Positions 44,831 to 55,878 of a stretch of 64,000 nucleotides of DNA are shown here, in pieces; within the stretch, counting starts at the first letter, position 1; every line of letters starts with the position of its first letter. Where the stretch lies: the NCBI GenBank assembly GCA_001179505.1, contig CDMY01000474.1:1-64000 (forward strand), written 5' to 3'. The notes beneath the pieces are model-generated. The model saw only the letters and a program-made list of their open reading frames with translations. It was not told the DNA's origin and made no database searches. Made by a program: the position numbers and the translations under genes. This DNA comes from Vitrella brassicaformis. Lineage: Eukaryota; Sar; Vitrellaceae.

Positions 44831-46131
44831 ATGGAGCCTTTGGTTCAGAACGATGGTCTATCTCAGACGGGTGGCGTCCCTATATCCCACAGGGCAGTGC
44901 AGCGGGACGGCGCTACGGCTGGAGAACAGCCTGCAACGGCGGCCACAGAGGAGAGGCAACCGCTCTTCCAATTCGCAAAGCCCGGACACACACCAGCCAG
45001 GAGCAGAGACGGCAGCCCGTAAGCACCTCCAACACAAGGGATGGATGGATGGATGGCATGTGTGTGTGGTTCTCTGTGGTGTTGATTGTAAGTAATGTGA
45101 CTGACGAGGTGTTCAACGCTGCGTCGCATCTGGTGGGGAGTATGCTGGCCATCATGGGGTTCCTGATGCTCGTAGTCAAGAGCAGCGTCGAGGGCAAACC
45201 ATGGTACGTATAAAAGACACAGACGTTGGTTAGTTGCACTCACATGTCATGTGTGCGTTGTTGGCCTGTGCAGGCACATAGTGAGCTTCAGCATCTACGG
45301 TGTGTGTACGATAGCGGTGTTTGTGACGTCTTTCCTGCACCACGGGCTCCACTCGGAGCGGTTCGACGCCATATTCCTCATGGCCGACTACCTTGCCATA
45401 TACGCCATGATCGCAGGTACATACGCAGCAGACAAAGAAAGGCATGTGTGTCAATCGGAGCAATGAGTGGTTGCGGTGTGTTTCCTGCTGTGCACAGGGA
45501 CTTTCACACCCCTGTGTCTAGTGTACTTCAACCACCAGTGGATCGGTGAGTGAGTGAGAAACCACAAAGACAATGAGTGGATGTACTTGTGTGGCACATA
45601 CAGGGTGGGTGTTCCTGGGGTCGATATGGTTCTTCGCTTTGACCGGGATGAGCACCCACATAGTCATGGGCCACGACCACGTACCCAAGTGGCTCTCAAT
45701 GACCATACACGGATTCATGGTATGCACACAGACACACGGACATAAAGCATCCCACGTTCACGCGCACGTGCTCCCTGACTCTCTGTCAGGGGTGGACGGG
45801 CGTCTTTGTGGTGATTCCTCTGTGTGCGGTGATGCCGGCCGGCGGCATTTGCCTCATCGTCCTGGGCGGCGTCCTCTATACGGGCGGGGCTGTCATATTC
45901 GGGGCAGAGAAACCCAACCCATGCCCGGGCAGGTACACAGCCGATGACACACAATGGTCGTGTGGGCATTTCTCTCTCTCACTTTGTGTGTGCGTCGATT
46001 ATATGTACAGGTTCGGCTTCCACGAGATTTGGCACTTGTTTGTGCTGCTGGGGGCCCTCACGCACTGGCTGTGCATGTGGTTCTACGTGGAGCCTTACGC
46101 TGGGCCGCCAGCGCTCGCGCAACAGGCGTGA
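44831..46131 (+). CDS. PAQR / hemolysin III family seven-helix membrane protein
   Basis: About six exons. A polar N-terminal region (MEPLVQNDGLSQTGGVPISH onward) precedes VTDEVFNAASHLVGSMLAIM, the family's N-terminal motif with the zinc-site Asn/His. Helices follow: FSIYGVCTIAVFVTSFLHHG, FDAIFLMADYLAIYAMIAGT, FTPLCLVYF, WVFLGSIWFFALTGM, WTGVFVVIPLCAVMPAGGIC, ILGGVLYTGGAVIF, and the HEIWHLFVLLGALTHWLCMW end with two His of the metal site. PAQR proteins include ceramidase-like hormone receptors; HlyIII members resemble bacterial forms. The seven segments and conserved His/Ser/Asp pattern suggest an active hydrolase. It ends LAQQA, TGA at 46131. Confidence 0.9.
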
Positions 46132-47240
46132 TGGACGAGGGAAGCGTGGAAGCAGAGGCCTGTGCGGTGTGTTGCGCTGCGGGTCACGGGGAACCATTAC
46201 AAGTACGTGCGGGGATGTGCGTAAACTGATGTCCGTGATGATGATGCTGTTGATGGATGATGAGTGGCGGTGTAATTTGGTGTGTGCAAAGAAAGGATGA
46301 GCCGATGGATGGATGGATGGATGCGTGTGATGCCAGTGTGTGTCTTTTTGGTGCGTGAGGGAGCCAGACAGACAGACAGACAGACAGAGGGAGTGACGAT
46401 TGATGTGCCGACTGTCTGACTGACTGACTGCTCGACTGACTGACCGACTTGTAGAGCCTTGCTCAATTCATTGAACACCTTCAGACACAGGTCAATACAC
46501 ACACACGATGGATTAGCTATCCAATAAGTGGGCGCGTATCCCAGATGGCGGCAAGTCGTATCCAAGGAAAGAATCAGCCTCTGATGACCTATTTCTCGGA
46601 TGCACGGCCTGGCAGCCAAGCCGGCTACACGCCTGTGCGAAGTCACTCATCAACGCACAGGTGAGCACATGGGAAGACACACAAGTGAGCTGACATGTCA
46701 CTGCACCTTGCACCCACGATTCGAAGAAAGCCACCGTGAGACGGCCGCTTGAGCAACCCAGTGCGTAGTCCATTGACGAAAACCAGCTATACACACCAGG
46801 CGGTCATATACAGTGATCAAGTCAGTCCACCTATCAACACACACCCTCTCTACGTGCTTCATTCTTCTGGGACCATGTGCAGTGACGTTGAGTGGACAAC
46901 CGTGCTGTCGACAAAGGTAAGATGCACGTGCCGTGAATGCTAGTCAGCATAAGAGAGGCCACACAAGTGAGCGAGCGTGCCACTGGGGCTCAAGAAACGA
47001 GAATGTATCCGAGGGACCAGCCCACGTCGGCTTCTTCCTCAGATGCACCACTCGGCACTCCAGCCACCGTGACACACCCACCGACAGAGGGCAACGCAGT
47101 AAGTACATCAATGACTGACAACCAGCTATACACACACCAGGCGGTCATATACAGTGATAGAGTCAGTCAGTCTTCGCAGTACCCGTCCTGTCTATCATAT
47201 CAACACACCCCCTCTCAGTGTCCTCCCCTCTATCGACCGA
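46132..47240. repeat. Intergenic with a diverged tandem duplication
   Basis: ACCAGCTATACACACCAG, then GGCGGTCATATACAGTGAT, occurs at 46782 and again at 47121. Upstream of each copy similar sequence continues: ACACAAGTGAG blocks at about 46680 and 46958, and CGGATGCAC/CAGATGCAC near 46600 and 47040. The unit is about 330-345 bases. A (CAGA)n run lies at 46364-46388. No exon is supported. Confidence 0.6.
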
Positions 47241-47927
47241 TCATCCTACGAGCCGCCTGATGCCCTCGGCAAGCCACCCCAGGATGCCGCCCTTGGTCAG
47301 CAACACCAGCAACCCTGATTGACACACAACACACACCATACACAGGGCATCCTTTGTGCGTGTGTGGCGAACAGGCGCACCCGAGATGAGCACAAGCAAG
47401 CCCACAAACATGAGTGCGAAGACGGCCTTGATGGCCATCGATTCGCGAGGCGACAGCCCACTCGTGAGTGCACCCAGCTTCTGCAGAGCAGCGCGGCCCT
47501 CGGGAGTCAGCCTCGACCGAAACCACTGCACACACACTCCACGCACCCACCAGCCCGAAGAGCACGTCCGTGCAGTTGCGTGCTATCAAGAGATACATGC
47601 ATGGCTCACCTCGGCTCGTCTTCGGGCAGCCTCTACATCAGCCTGAGAGATCGGCTCCCGCCTTTCGTTGCCGTCAGCAGCTGTCATCGTGTTGCCGGCC
47701 TGCGCATCCGTCGGCATTCCTCTCCTCTGCCGCATGCCCTCCCTCTGCGCCGCGCCACTAGTGACGACGGACGTGTGGCCGTCGGGCTGGGCGTCCTCCT
47801 GCTTGGTCTTGGGAGTCGGGCTTCTTCGGCTGGCGTAGACGAGGAACGACAGACCAGCGATGATGCCCGCTGAGAAGACGGCGATGGCCTCGGCAGGCGC
47901 CCCTGCCCACACCCCCGGCAAATCCAT
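47241..47927 (-). CDS. Small membrane protein, unrecognised
   Basis: Three exons. The first starts MDLPGVWAGAPAEAIAVFSA, then GIIAGLSFLVYASRRSPTP (membrane segment and basic stop-transfer), followed by a hydrophilic Gln/Thr/Asp-rich stretch ending ISQADVEAARRRAE. The second gives WFRSRLTPEGRAALQKLGAL, then ESMAIKAVFALMFVGLLVLI (second membrane segment). The last gives GLLVLLTKGGILGWLAEGIR and RLVG, TGA. About 190 residues with two or three membrane segments and no recognised family. It is convergent with the PAQR gene. Confidence 0.55.
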
Positions 47928-48274
47928 GCGCAAGCAGCTGCCCTTCTGAAGCGTCGAGAATTGTCGCCGAGAGACGACGACAGATGAACCCTAGCCCGAA
48001 GAATATTTCGTTCCAATTTCGACACATTCCAGCGTCGTTTGTTCGCCGCAGCTTGCGTGCCGCCTCATTTCTGTAGAGAGCACAGCATCCAATCGCAGAA
48101 GAGGCCATCCAACTTTATCAGCGGTCCGGCCTTTCCCGACTCTTTCCCGCAGCTGCTGGACGCTGCTGGTGGTCCCCTTTGATGTGATGTTGAGAGTGTT
48201 TCGGCTGGGGACCGTGCATGACACAAGGTAGGATAGTTGTTTGAGCACTTGTGATATCGAGGAGGGCCAGGTCC
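47928..48274. other. Promoter region between two genes, nothing further seen
   Basis: 347 bases upstream of both the small membrane protein gene and the otubain-like gene. I see no RNA gene or repeat. Confidence 0.4.
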
Positions 48275-49704
48275 CAGCGGATATCAGGACTACCGCTATC
48301 CGCCGTCGGTGCCGCTGCTGTTGGACGTCAAGAAGAAGGTCGACAAACTACTCGAGCTACAGACGAGTGCGAGGTGACGGTAAGGCACCACACACACGGG
48401 CAATGGGAGTGGTTGACGTGATGCTTTGTGTGTGGCGTGTCATTTGTGTGCAGGCAACTGTTTTACCGTGCCCTCGCTTTCGGCCTCCGTGAACTGCGAG
48501 ATGCTGGCGAGTACGCCTTCGATGTGCCCGACGACTGTGAAGACACAGTGGGGGCGCCTGCAACGCCTCAACGGGACCGATCTATACTGGCACCTGATGA
48601 CTGACAGCGACCTGGACAAAGCCATAGGTGGGTGCACAGCCCGCACCCTCCCCACAGCAGACATTCTTGACCGTTCTTTTCTCTCCCTCCTCTCCTTGGT
48701 TTTCTTCGCCGTGTGGTGGCGATGTTCATGGTCGACCACAAGGATGGCGCGCTCACCATCTCGGAGTACGTCCAGACGCACCCCTTCCGCGGGAGCCCGG
48801 AGGACTGCTACGGGCAGAAGTACGCTGCAGATGGGTAAATGATGGGGAAGGGGGAGCTCTGGGTGGGTGGGGGTAGTGGTCACTGTGTCTGTGTCTGTAT
48901 GAATGTGTGTGTGTGTGTGTGGTTGGTGGTTGCCGTGGCTTCGATATGTTTCAAGATCAGAATCCGCATCGTGCTGTTGGTAAGTGACTGACAGGACAAC
49001 AATACCAATATCGACTACACACGCCTTTCTCGCTCGACTCGCGTGTGTATGCTGTGTGTGCGTCAGGACAACTCGGCTGGTGTCTGCCCGATCTACGAGT
49101 AACCCGAGGACAACTCCTCTCCCGGCACCACAGAGACAACTGTGGTCCCCTTCTTCCGGCCGTGCCACTACGACCTCCTCTACGCCAAGTACGTAGCCAT
49201 ATGCACACAGTTTTGACATCTTTGTGCTGTGCTATGGTTCGACGTCATGCCCACAGTTCCCAGTAGCGCCGTTTCAAAGAGTTGAGCGCGTTTCAGGGCG
49301 ACTGTAGCAACTGCAACCTCTACACCACAGTGCTAGCACAGGTACGTGACCACCACACACCACAAGACCACATCACACTTCACCTCACTGGCCCGATGTG
49401 TCTATCGTCTTTGTTGCACAGGACATGCTGATCTGCTTCCATCGTTTGTGCGTCAAGTGCAAGCAGAGCCATGGGCGAGGAGAGGCCGTAAGGAAGCCGG
49501 CCCCTCACACACCATACACACACACTCACACACTCGTTCAGGGCTATCTATGTGTTCGTTGGTCCTGTTTGTTTGCAGGACTCGGTGGAGGACCTGCAGT
49601 GCCCTGTGTGTCAGCACTCGACCGCCGAGGGAGCTGACGCCGCCAAGCAGTGCCCCATTTGCACATGTCGTGAGGACCTGCTCAAGCTCCCCTGCTGCAA
49701 ATAG
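48275..49704 (+). pseudogene. Decayed otubain-like deubiquitinase (peptidase C65) with zinc-finger tail
   Basis: Fragments match otubains in order but in different frames. SSYRRVRGDGNCF, the catalytic Cys motif, spans the intron that ends at 48452. One base is missing from the T run that follows, and the next block YRALAFGLRELRDAGEYAFD is in another frame. Upstream KKKVDKLL is also in a different frame. Later VAMFMVDHKDGALTISEYVQ, then VPFFRPCHYDLLYAK, the C-terminal His motif of the family, but with a TAA codon at about 49102 in that frame. The last exons are Cys-rich (GDCSNCNLYTT, LICFHRLCVKC, DLQCPVCQHS, CPICTCREDLLKLPCCK), a RING-like pattern. Either the gene is dead or the homopolymer is a sequencing error. 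Confidence 0.55.
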
Positions 49705-49913
49705 GTAGGTAGCCAACCACCCGCACAAAGACGGACATGAACTCACTTCCCTGCACTGGTCGCTGCTTGTGTGTGTCGCATGTGGGTGGCTGGATGGATG
49801 GATGGATGGATGCAGATCATTTGCAAGGTATGTGCAAGTGACCACCTCATTTACAAAAGAAAGAAGATAGACAACAATGTAGGAAAGACCGAACAAACCG
49901 ACACACATCGAAC

Positions 49914-52460
49914 TTGTTGAAGAGCACCAGCACCTCCACGACGACTTACCGTCCGAATATCGCGCGACTGCCTGGGAATGAGATGAGTCGGGCTGAGCCG
50001 CATCGTGGCTTTCAGCAGGGAGGGAGAGGGGAGTCCGTATCGTACGGCAGACGTCCACAGATCTGGCGGCCCACCCACCACCACCACCAGCAGCAGCAGC
50101 AGTGCTTGCTCCGCCCTGTGTTTCGGGGACGCCAGCTGCCCCCACCAGGCGGCCTGAGCCTGTCCAACCACGTGTCCAACCTGCGGCAGCTGCGGCCAGT
50201 AGTCGGGGACGAGGGGCCCGAACCGGCCGCAGAGGAGGAGAGTGAGGATGGAGAGGAGGACGATGAGGAGGCCGAAAGTGGTGAGGAGGAGGGTGACAGC
50301 CAGGCGGGGGAGCGTCAGGAGGGGGGAGCCATCGAGGGGCAGGACGACGGCGTAGTGCATGATGATGTGCGTGAGGAGTGCGTAGGATTTGTTGTTGAAG
50401 ATGGTGAGTGGGTGACGGGGCACACCCAAAGGGCAAGGCAGACAGAGGGACGTCTGGGTGATGTCTGGCCTGACCGATCATTGTCCTGTTTGCTGTGTGT
50501 GTGTTGGCCTCTATCGTCAGGTCGTTTGTTTGAGCGATGCCGGGCGGCGGGTCAGGAGCACCCAGGCAGCCCGTCGCCACCGTCTACGGCTGCTGGCCAA
50601 GATGACGCCTCGGACGGCTCATCGCCGCTGCTGCCCCTCGCCGCCTCGTCTGACGCCGGCTCGGCACAGATGCCCCTCGCCCTCGCCCACTCACCCTCAG
50701 CTGCAGGCGCGCAGCCAGCACCACAGGAGGCCATGTCAGAGGAGTCGCGTGCCATTCTGGCGGCGTTCCAGCCAGCTGGCCGCTACATGGTGCGGCCCGT
50801 CGGCGAGACTCCCCGCTACGGCGTCATCGAGGGCCACTGTGAGGGCCGTCGGGTGGTGCTCAAGGCAGTCGTCCCCGACGCCATCAGGCGCGTCGACGAG
50901 GCCAGGAGGGCGCAGCTCGGCTGACGGCGCGCCGAGGCGGAGGCCATCGAGGCGCTGAAGGGCGTGACGGGGGATGGCGGCCTCCCGATTGCCGTCCCGC
51001 TGGTGGCCCACGGCCTCGCCGACGGCGATGCGCGGCTGTCGGTGGCCCTGATGGACAATGACTGGCACGAGTACCGTGAGAATGGGTATGAAAGGCTGCG
51101 GCCGTCGACGGCCAACAAGAGGGTGCCGGCTCTGATAGAGGGCTACGTGCTGATATCACAATTCTCGGTATGGATTGCACATGACAGAGGGGGGGGCGCG
51201 GCACGTGTGTCTGTCTGCATTGGTGTGTGCGCCTTGGCTGTTGATTTCTCCCTCTCAGAGCTGCTTACGGAGGCCGACCGCACCGACCTCGAGCAGCAGC
51301 AGCCACCATCGCCGGACCCAGAGCCCTCATCGGGCTCGGCTTCCGCTGAGGAGGCGACGCTCTCCGAGGCTGACAAGCAACGTAAGATGACCAGCCAGCC
51401 GCCAGACAGACAGAGAGACGGCTGTTCATTCGGCAAGCAACACACCTGTGTGTGTGTGTCTGTCCGATATGGCTCAGTGGAGGAGATGCTCAGGGAGATG
51501 CGGGAAAAGCACGAGCGCAGGATGGCCGACATTCGGGCCAGTGTGCCAGCCTTTATGCTCCGTGCCCTGCAGCCTCCGCCCGCAGAGGCGGACAGTGGCG
51601 ACGAGGGAGAGGAGAAGCGGGAGATGGAGAGGCAGCCGGGGCCGGCCGAGGTGTGGGACGGGGAGGTGACCCTCCTCGACATCTTCCACATACGCGCCGG
51701 CCTCTTGCGCGACCCATGCCTGCCGAAGGCCACCAAGCGGCGTCTGCCGGTGATCGCCCAGACCCTCCGCTGCCTGCAGCTGACCCCCGACGCCCATCGA
51801 CGGCTGGTCATCTCGGCGCTGTCGTCCCTGGCTGCCATCCACGCGGCTGACTGGGTGCACGGCGACACCAACGGCCATAACATCATGGTCGTCTGGGACG
51901 CCGTCGCCCGCCGGCTGTGCAGCCAGTGGATAGACTTTGAGATGGCCAGACGCCGGGCGGAGACACTGCAGCCGCTGCCCTCGCTGCCACAGACAGTCCA
52001 TGACATCGAACCCGCCCCCGTCCCAGCCCCCCACTCAGACCCCGCCGCCGTGAGGAAGGTGGCAGCCACGATGGAGGCCGTCATCGACCGCAGCACCACC
52101 CGCAGGACGGCCAGCCCATCGCCCCCGCCCGCCCTCTACGGCCCCTTCAGCGCGGCCGCAGACGCATATGCCGTCTGCTCGCTGGGTTCGGCGGTGTTGA
52201 TGGGGCCTCACATGGACCACCCCTCAGGCAGCGGCAGCAACGGCCACATCTACGGCGAGGAGGGGGCGTTCTTTGCCGAGAGGAACGACATCACGCCCCT
52301 CTACACCAGACACTTCGCCAAGAAGGTGGTGCGGGAGACGGCGGCCATGAAGAAGGCCATCGATGGGACGGTGCAGCCAAGCGCCGCCGTGCAGGAGTTC
52401 TCGCCAAACGGGCCGGCCGAGCGCCATCAGTGGCTGCGGAGAGACGAGGAGTGTCGATGA
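49914..52460 (+). pseudogene. Copy C: TYRPNIARL module plus atypical kinase-like domain, interrupted by TGA
   Basis: The frame opens with no ATG near 49914 and quickly gives TTTYRPNIARLPGNEMSRAE, as in copies A and B. GRRPQIWRPTHHHHQQQQQ and a long acidic run follow. After an intron (about 50407-50519) comes a kinase-like N-lobe: YGVIEGHCEGRRVVLKAVV, with the Gly pair and Lys. The frame meets TGA at 50922-50924 but continues open on both sides (RAEAEAIEALKG), so it is one gene with one stop. The C-lobe has WVHGDTNGHNIMVVWD (HGD....N catalytic loop) and WIDFEMA (DFE metal loop), a pattern nearer to choline-kinase/APH-like or atypical kinases than to standard protein kinases. It ends RRDEECR, TGA at 52460. 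Confidence 0.7.
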
Positions 52461-54019
52461 GGGGGAGCGGGGGGCGACCCCTCCCCTATCGTTGCCTGCA
52501 TTTTATATTCGGTTGTTTGTGACGGATATTCTCGCTGCATTCACGTGAACTGCTCAGTGAGACATTGGCTGTGCCAATTGACAGACCAAATGCGTTGATG
52601 TCATTAATGTCCATCAGCAGCCCACGTGTCACGCACTGATCACATACCTGTCCGCACAGCAATGCCCCTCTCAGCTCACCCAGCCTCTCTCATGCTGCCG
52701 TGGTTTGTTTGGCCGTAGGTGTTTGCCTGCCACCACAACCACCGATGGACCATCTGTGTGCTCCCTCTGGTGTCGGGGAGAAATGGGCCATCGGTGGTCT
52801 CATGCAGACATTCACCTCGGCCAACACACACACACACGGCAGGCCCCATCGACCAGTACACAGACAACATCATATCGCCAGACAGATAGAGTGAGAGGCA
52901 AAGACAGCCTGCCTGCTGATGGAGGGAGATGCTACAGATGGCATCGAGTGTGTGTCCGAGCAATCCCCGTACTGACCCCCCTCTAGAGCTCGGCCATGCA
53001 GTTGCCCGCCTCTCCGCGACGCTGTGATCCACACGCACAGGCCACACGTCGCCAAGAGCTGGCAAACTACATAGGCGAGCCGAGAGATGGGAAGCAGAGG
53101 GTGACGGTATGCGCACAGAGGAGGGCCGGCCGCTCACTGCCTCAACTGACGGCTGATGTGTGTGCCTAACTGACGTACTCGATGGCACGTCTGTCTGTCT
53201 GTCTGTCTGTTCGGTATGAATGTGCTTACTACAAAAGGCACCACCGCTTCCCGCGGCATAGCCCACAAAGGGCCACTGAACAATCGCAGCCGCCAGCACT
53301 GGCCCCGCTACACACACACGTGGCTGCCACGCCCACACCATATTGACACACCACAGTCACAACCACCCCAACACGATCAGTGCAGCAAGGAAGAGAAGCG
53401 TGCGGTCATCGGCCCCGGTGTGGGTCACTGGGGAGTGTCGGCTCGTACACACCTGGAGAGCACACAGCACACAGAGAAAGAACAAGCATCCTCCCTCCCT
53501 CTCGTGGATAGTGTGAGCCCCCCTCCCTCTCTCCTCACCATTCATTGATGTGAAGGAATGCCCCGCCAGTCGCTCAGATCTGTCTCTCCGGCGAGTGGCT
53601 TCGTCAGGAAGGTCACGGCACGTCCAGCTTGGCGTCCGTTGCTGCGGCGCGGTGACCGGTGACCGGAGAGGGACGGTGGGAGGGCGAGGGCCGCAAGTCG
53701 CTCAGTGGCCGACGGAGATCTCCGTGCTCCCCTGCAGCTCGAAGCCTTCACACGCGTGGACCATCCCTGCAACGCATGGAAGGCAGAAGATGACGAGATG
53801 CTTGACTCTCCCGGCGCATTCCTGTCATCATGCTGACCTCTTTCAACCGCGAAAGTGGGGAAAAACCCGAGAGGCCCACCACAACGCGAGCTTGTAGCCA
53901 AGCTCGCAGCTCCGGAGGGAAAGGAGAAGGAGAAAGGGCGCCCTTTCCCTACAGTAGATCCAACACTCGGCGCCGGCGAAAATCCACATTGAGGACGGTA
54001 GCAGGCGGAGAGCTGGAAA
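52461..54019. other. Intergenic, possible broken exons on the minus strand
   Basis: Begins with the 3'-flank motif at 52488-52510. Contains (GTCT)n at about 53190-53213. Minus-strand frames at 53357-53450 (TLLFLAALIVLGWL, tail-anchor-like, with acceptor) and 53534-53640 (RDLPDEATRRRDRSERLAGH, with donor) join in phase, suggesting a small tail-anchored protein whose 5' part I could not find. AGCTCGCA lies at 53901-53908. Confidence 0.35.
52488..52510 (+). repeat. Dispersed 3'-flank motif, copy 3
   Basis: ATCGTTGCCTGCATTTTATA, 28 bases after the stop codon of copy C. It matches 29668 and 31096, and GCATTCACG follows about 30 bases further on both here and at 29714. Confidence 0.7.
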
Positions 54020-54742
54020 ATGGCAGGGCAGGCGGCCAAGAAGGCAAGCAAGAAGGCTCAGGAAGCCATGCAGATCTACCTCTACGTCATCATTGGCGTG
54101 CAGGTGAGTTGGACAAGCACGGAAACAGCACATGCACCTGTGCTCATTTGTTTGTTTGTGTGTCCATTGATTGACTTGACACGTGGTGTGTGGGTGTGTG
54201 CAGATACCGTATGTGCTGGTCCGTTTCCTTTGGCAGTTTCGCTCGGTCACCCACTACACGTGTCTGGGGTACGTGTTCCTCGCCATCGTCTACTACTTCA
54301 CCTACACAGGCATGGCCGAGCGGATAACCATGAGCCTCGACTACTCGTGAGCCACACGCACACACGGACACACAAGGTCACCACCACACGCCGAAGCTGT
54401 CATTTGCTCTGAGCTGTCTGTGTCCGCTCGCAGGTACTTTCAGGATGTGTTTATCGTGAATGCGGTTGTGCAGCTGCTGACGACCTTCAGCGACTGGTTC
54501 TGGCTCGTCTACCTGGTGGTGCCGGGGTACGCCATCTGGCGGTTAGCCTCCTCCATCCTGCAATGGGTCTTCACGCCAGAACCGGTGAGCCGACGAGCGA
54601 CCGAGGAGAGGGAGGCAGGCGATGAGCTGCGTGTGGTGTGTGTGTGTGTGTGTGTGTGCAGGACACTGGCGAGGAGGACGAGAAGACGAGAAAGAAGCGG
54701 GAAAAGGCAAATCGGCCGCGGTTTAAGCTCATGAAGCGGTGA
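54020..54742 (+). CDS. TMEM208 / SND2-like ER membrane protein
   Basis: Four exons give about 165 residues. The basic N-terminus MAGQAAKKASKKAQEAMQIY is followed by two closely spaced membrane segments (YVIIGVQIPYVLVRFLW; YTCLGYVFLAIVYYFTY). Then come LDYSYFQDVFIVNAVVQLLT, a third segment (WFWLVYLVVPGYAIWRL) and a charged tail (DEKTRKKREKANRPRFKLMK). The order 'two helices, D.f...vvQll...s..FW..yl..P.ya' is that of TMEM208, the metazoan counterpart of yeast Snd2, which helps insert membrane proteins into the ER independently of SRP. All splice joints are in phase. AGCTCGCA lies 112 bases upstream. Confidence 0.85.
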
Positions 54743-55878
54743 CATGACTGGCTCGTGTAGACGAGAGACGAGAGAGCGTTTTGCCGCTTTTGGATGTCGG
54801 ATGTCATGCGTGGCTGGGGTCATGTCATGGCTGTATATCAGGCCGTCTGAGTGTGAGTGTGTGAGGTGTCATGTTGTGTGTACCGTTTATACGTGACGTG
54901 ACACCTTCCTGCCTGTGGATTTATGTCCATCCCATCGACCCCTCTGCCATTCGCCCATTCATCGAATGCGTCAATCCATCGGTTGTCAGCCATCTCAGTC
55001 CTGTCGATGCAGCCCGCTCTCTCACTCATTCACACGTCGCTGCAGCCCACCATATATACACACAACCACACCCATCCATCCATCCATCCAGCCATCCATC
55101 CATCCAACCAGAAACGAACACAAACAAAAACGCAAACAGACAGGCAGCCAGGAACATGGACGAGCAGACAGGCAGGCAGGCAGGCAGGCAAAGCGACTGC
55201 TGTGCGACAAAGAGAGAAAGACAAGCCTAGGGCATAAATCAATTCATGGGTGTCTCTGCCTGCCGCTGTCCATCCCACCACCCACCCGTGTGTACAGCCC
55301 GCACTCGTCGGTACACAGGTGTCCTAGCATCCATCCATCCATCCATGTGTGTGTGTGCGCCGGCAGTCGTGTCCCTGTCCATCCATTCGCCCACGGTCCC
55401 TCTGTGCGCATCTCTGTCGCCACCCGGCAACTCCAAGGCACCAACACCACACATGGGCTGATACTCTGAGGTTGCAGCTCGGCGGACGAGATGCCCACAA
55501 AAGGGGGAGGGACACACGACATACACACAAACACGCCCATCATGCCATCCATCCATCCATTCATCCGGCCAGAAACAAACACAAACAACAACAAACAAAC
55601 ATGCTGCCATTCCACGTCCGTCAATCCGTCCATCAGTCAATCCATCCATCCATGCATGCACCATCTGTCAGTCAGTCATCCCTCGCCTCTAGCTAGCCAC
55701 TCACTCAGTCGCCTCCCCTATAACATCAGCACACTCACACCCATCCATCCACCCTCTGCAGTAGCCCTCCCGCTCACACTCTCCCCTCCCTCTCCCTGCC
55801 TGCTCATCCCAACCGGGTGCCGTCTACTGTTACTCGCTGTTGCTGCTGCTACTGTTGCTGGCTATGGCTGGCCTGGCG
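54743..55878. repeat. Intergenic, tetranucleotide-rich
   Basis: Repeated CATC units (about 55073-55110, 55328-55345, 55540-55560 and 55630-55655), GGCA units near 55165-55190 and CAAA-rich DNA form a 1.1-kb low-complexity block. Long frames here reflect the repeat. No gene is supported. Confidence 0.65.

Noticed and set aside
50922-50924. TGA read as selenocysteine or a reassigned codon
   Set aside because: Other genes here (c6A, histidine phosphatase, PAQR) end at TGA, the site replaces a likely Arg rather than Cys, and no downstream stem-loop is evident.
51143-52099. 318-codon minus-strand open frame
   Set aside because: Antisense to the kinase-like copy C; no splice sites or domains.
55073-55660. 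Regularly spaced CATC repeats resembling an array
   Set aside because: Simple tetranucleotide microsatellites in a eukaryotic intergenic region; no spacers or conserved repeat units as in CRISPR.
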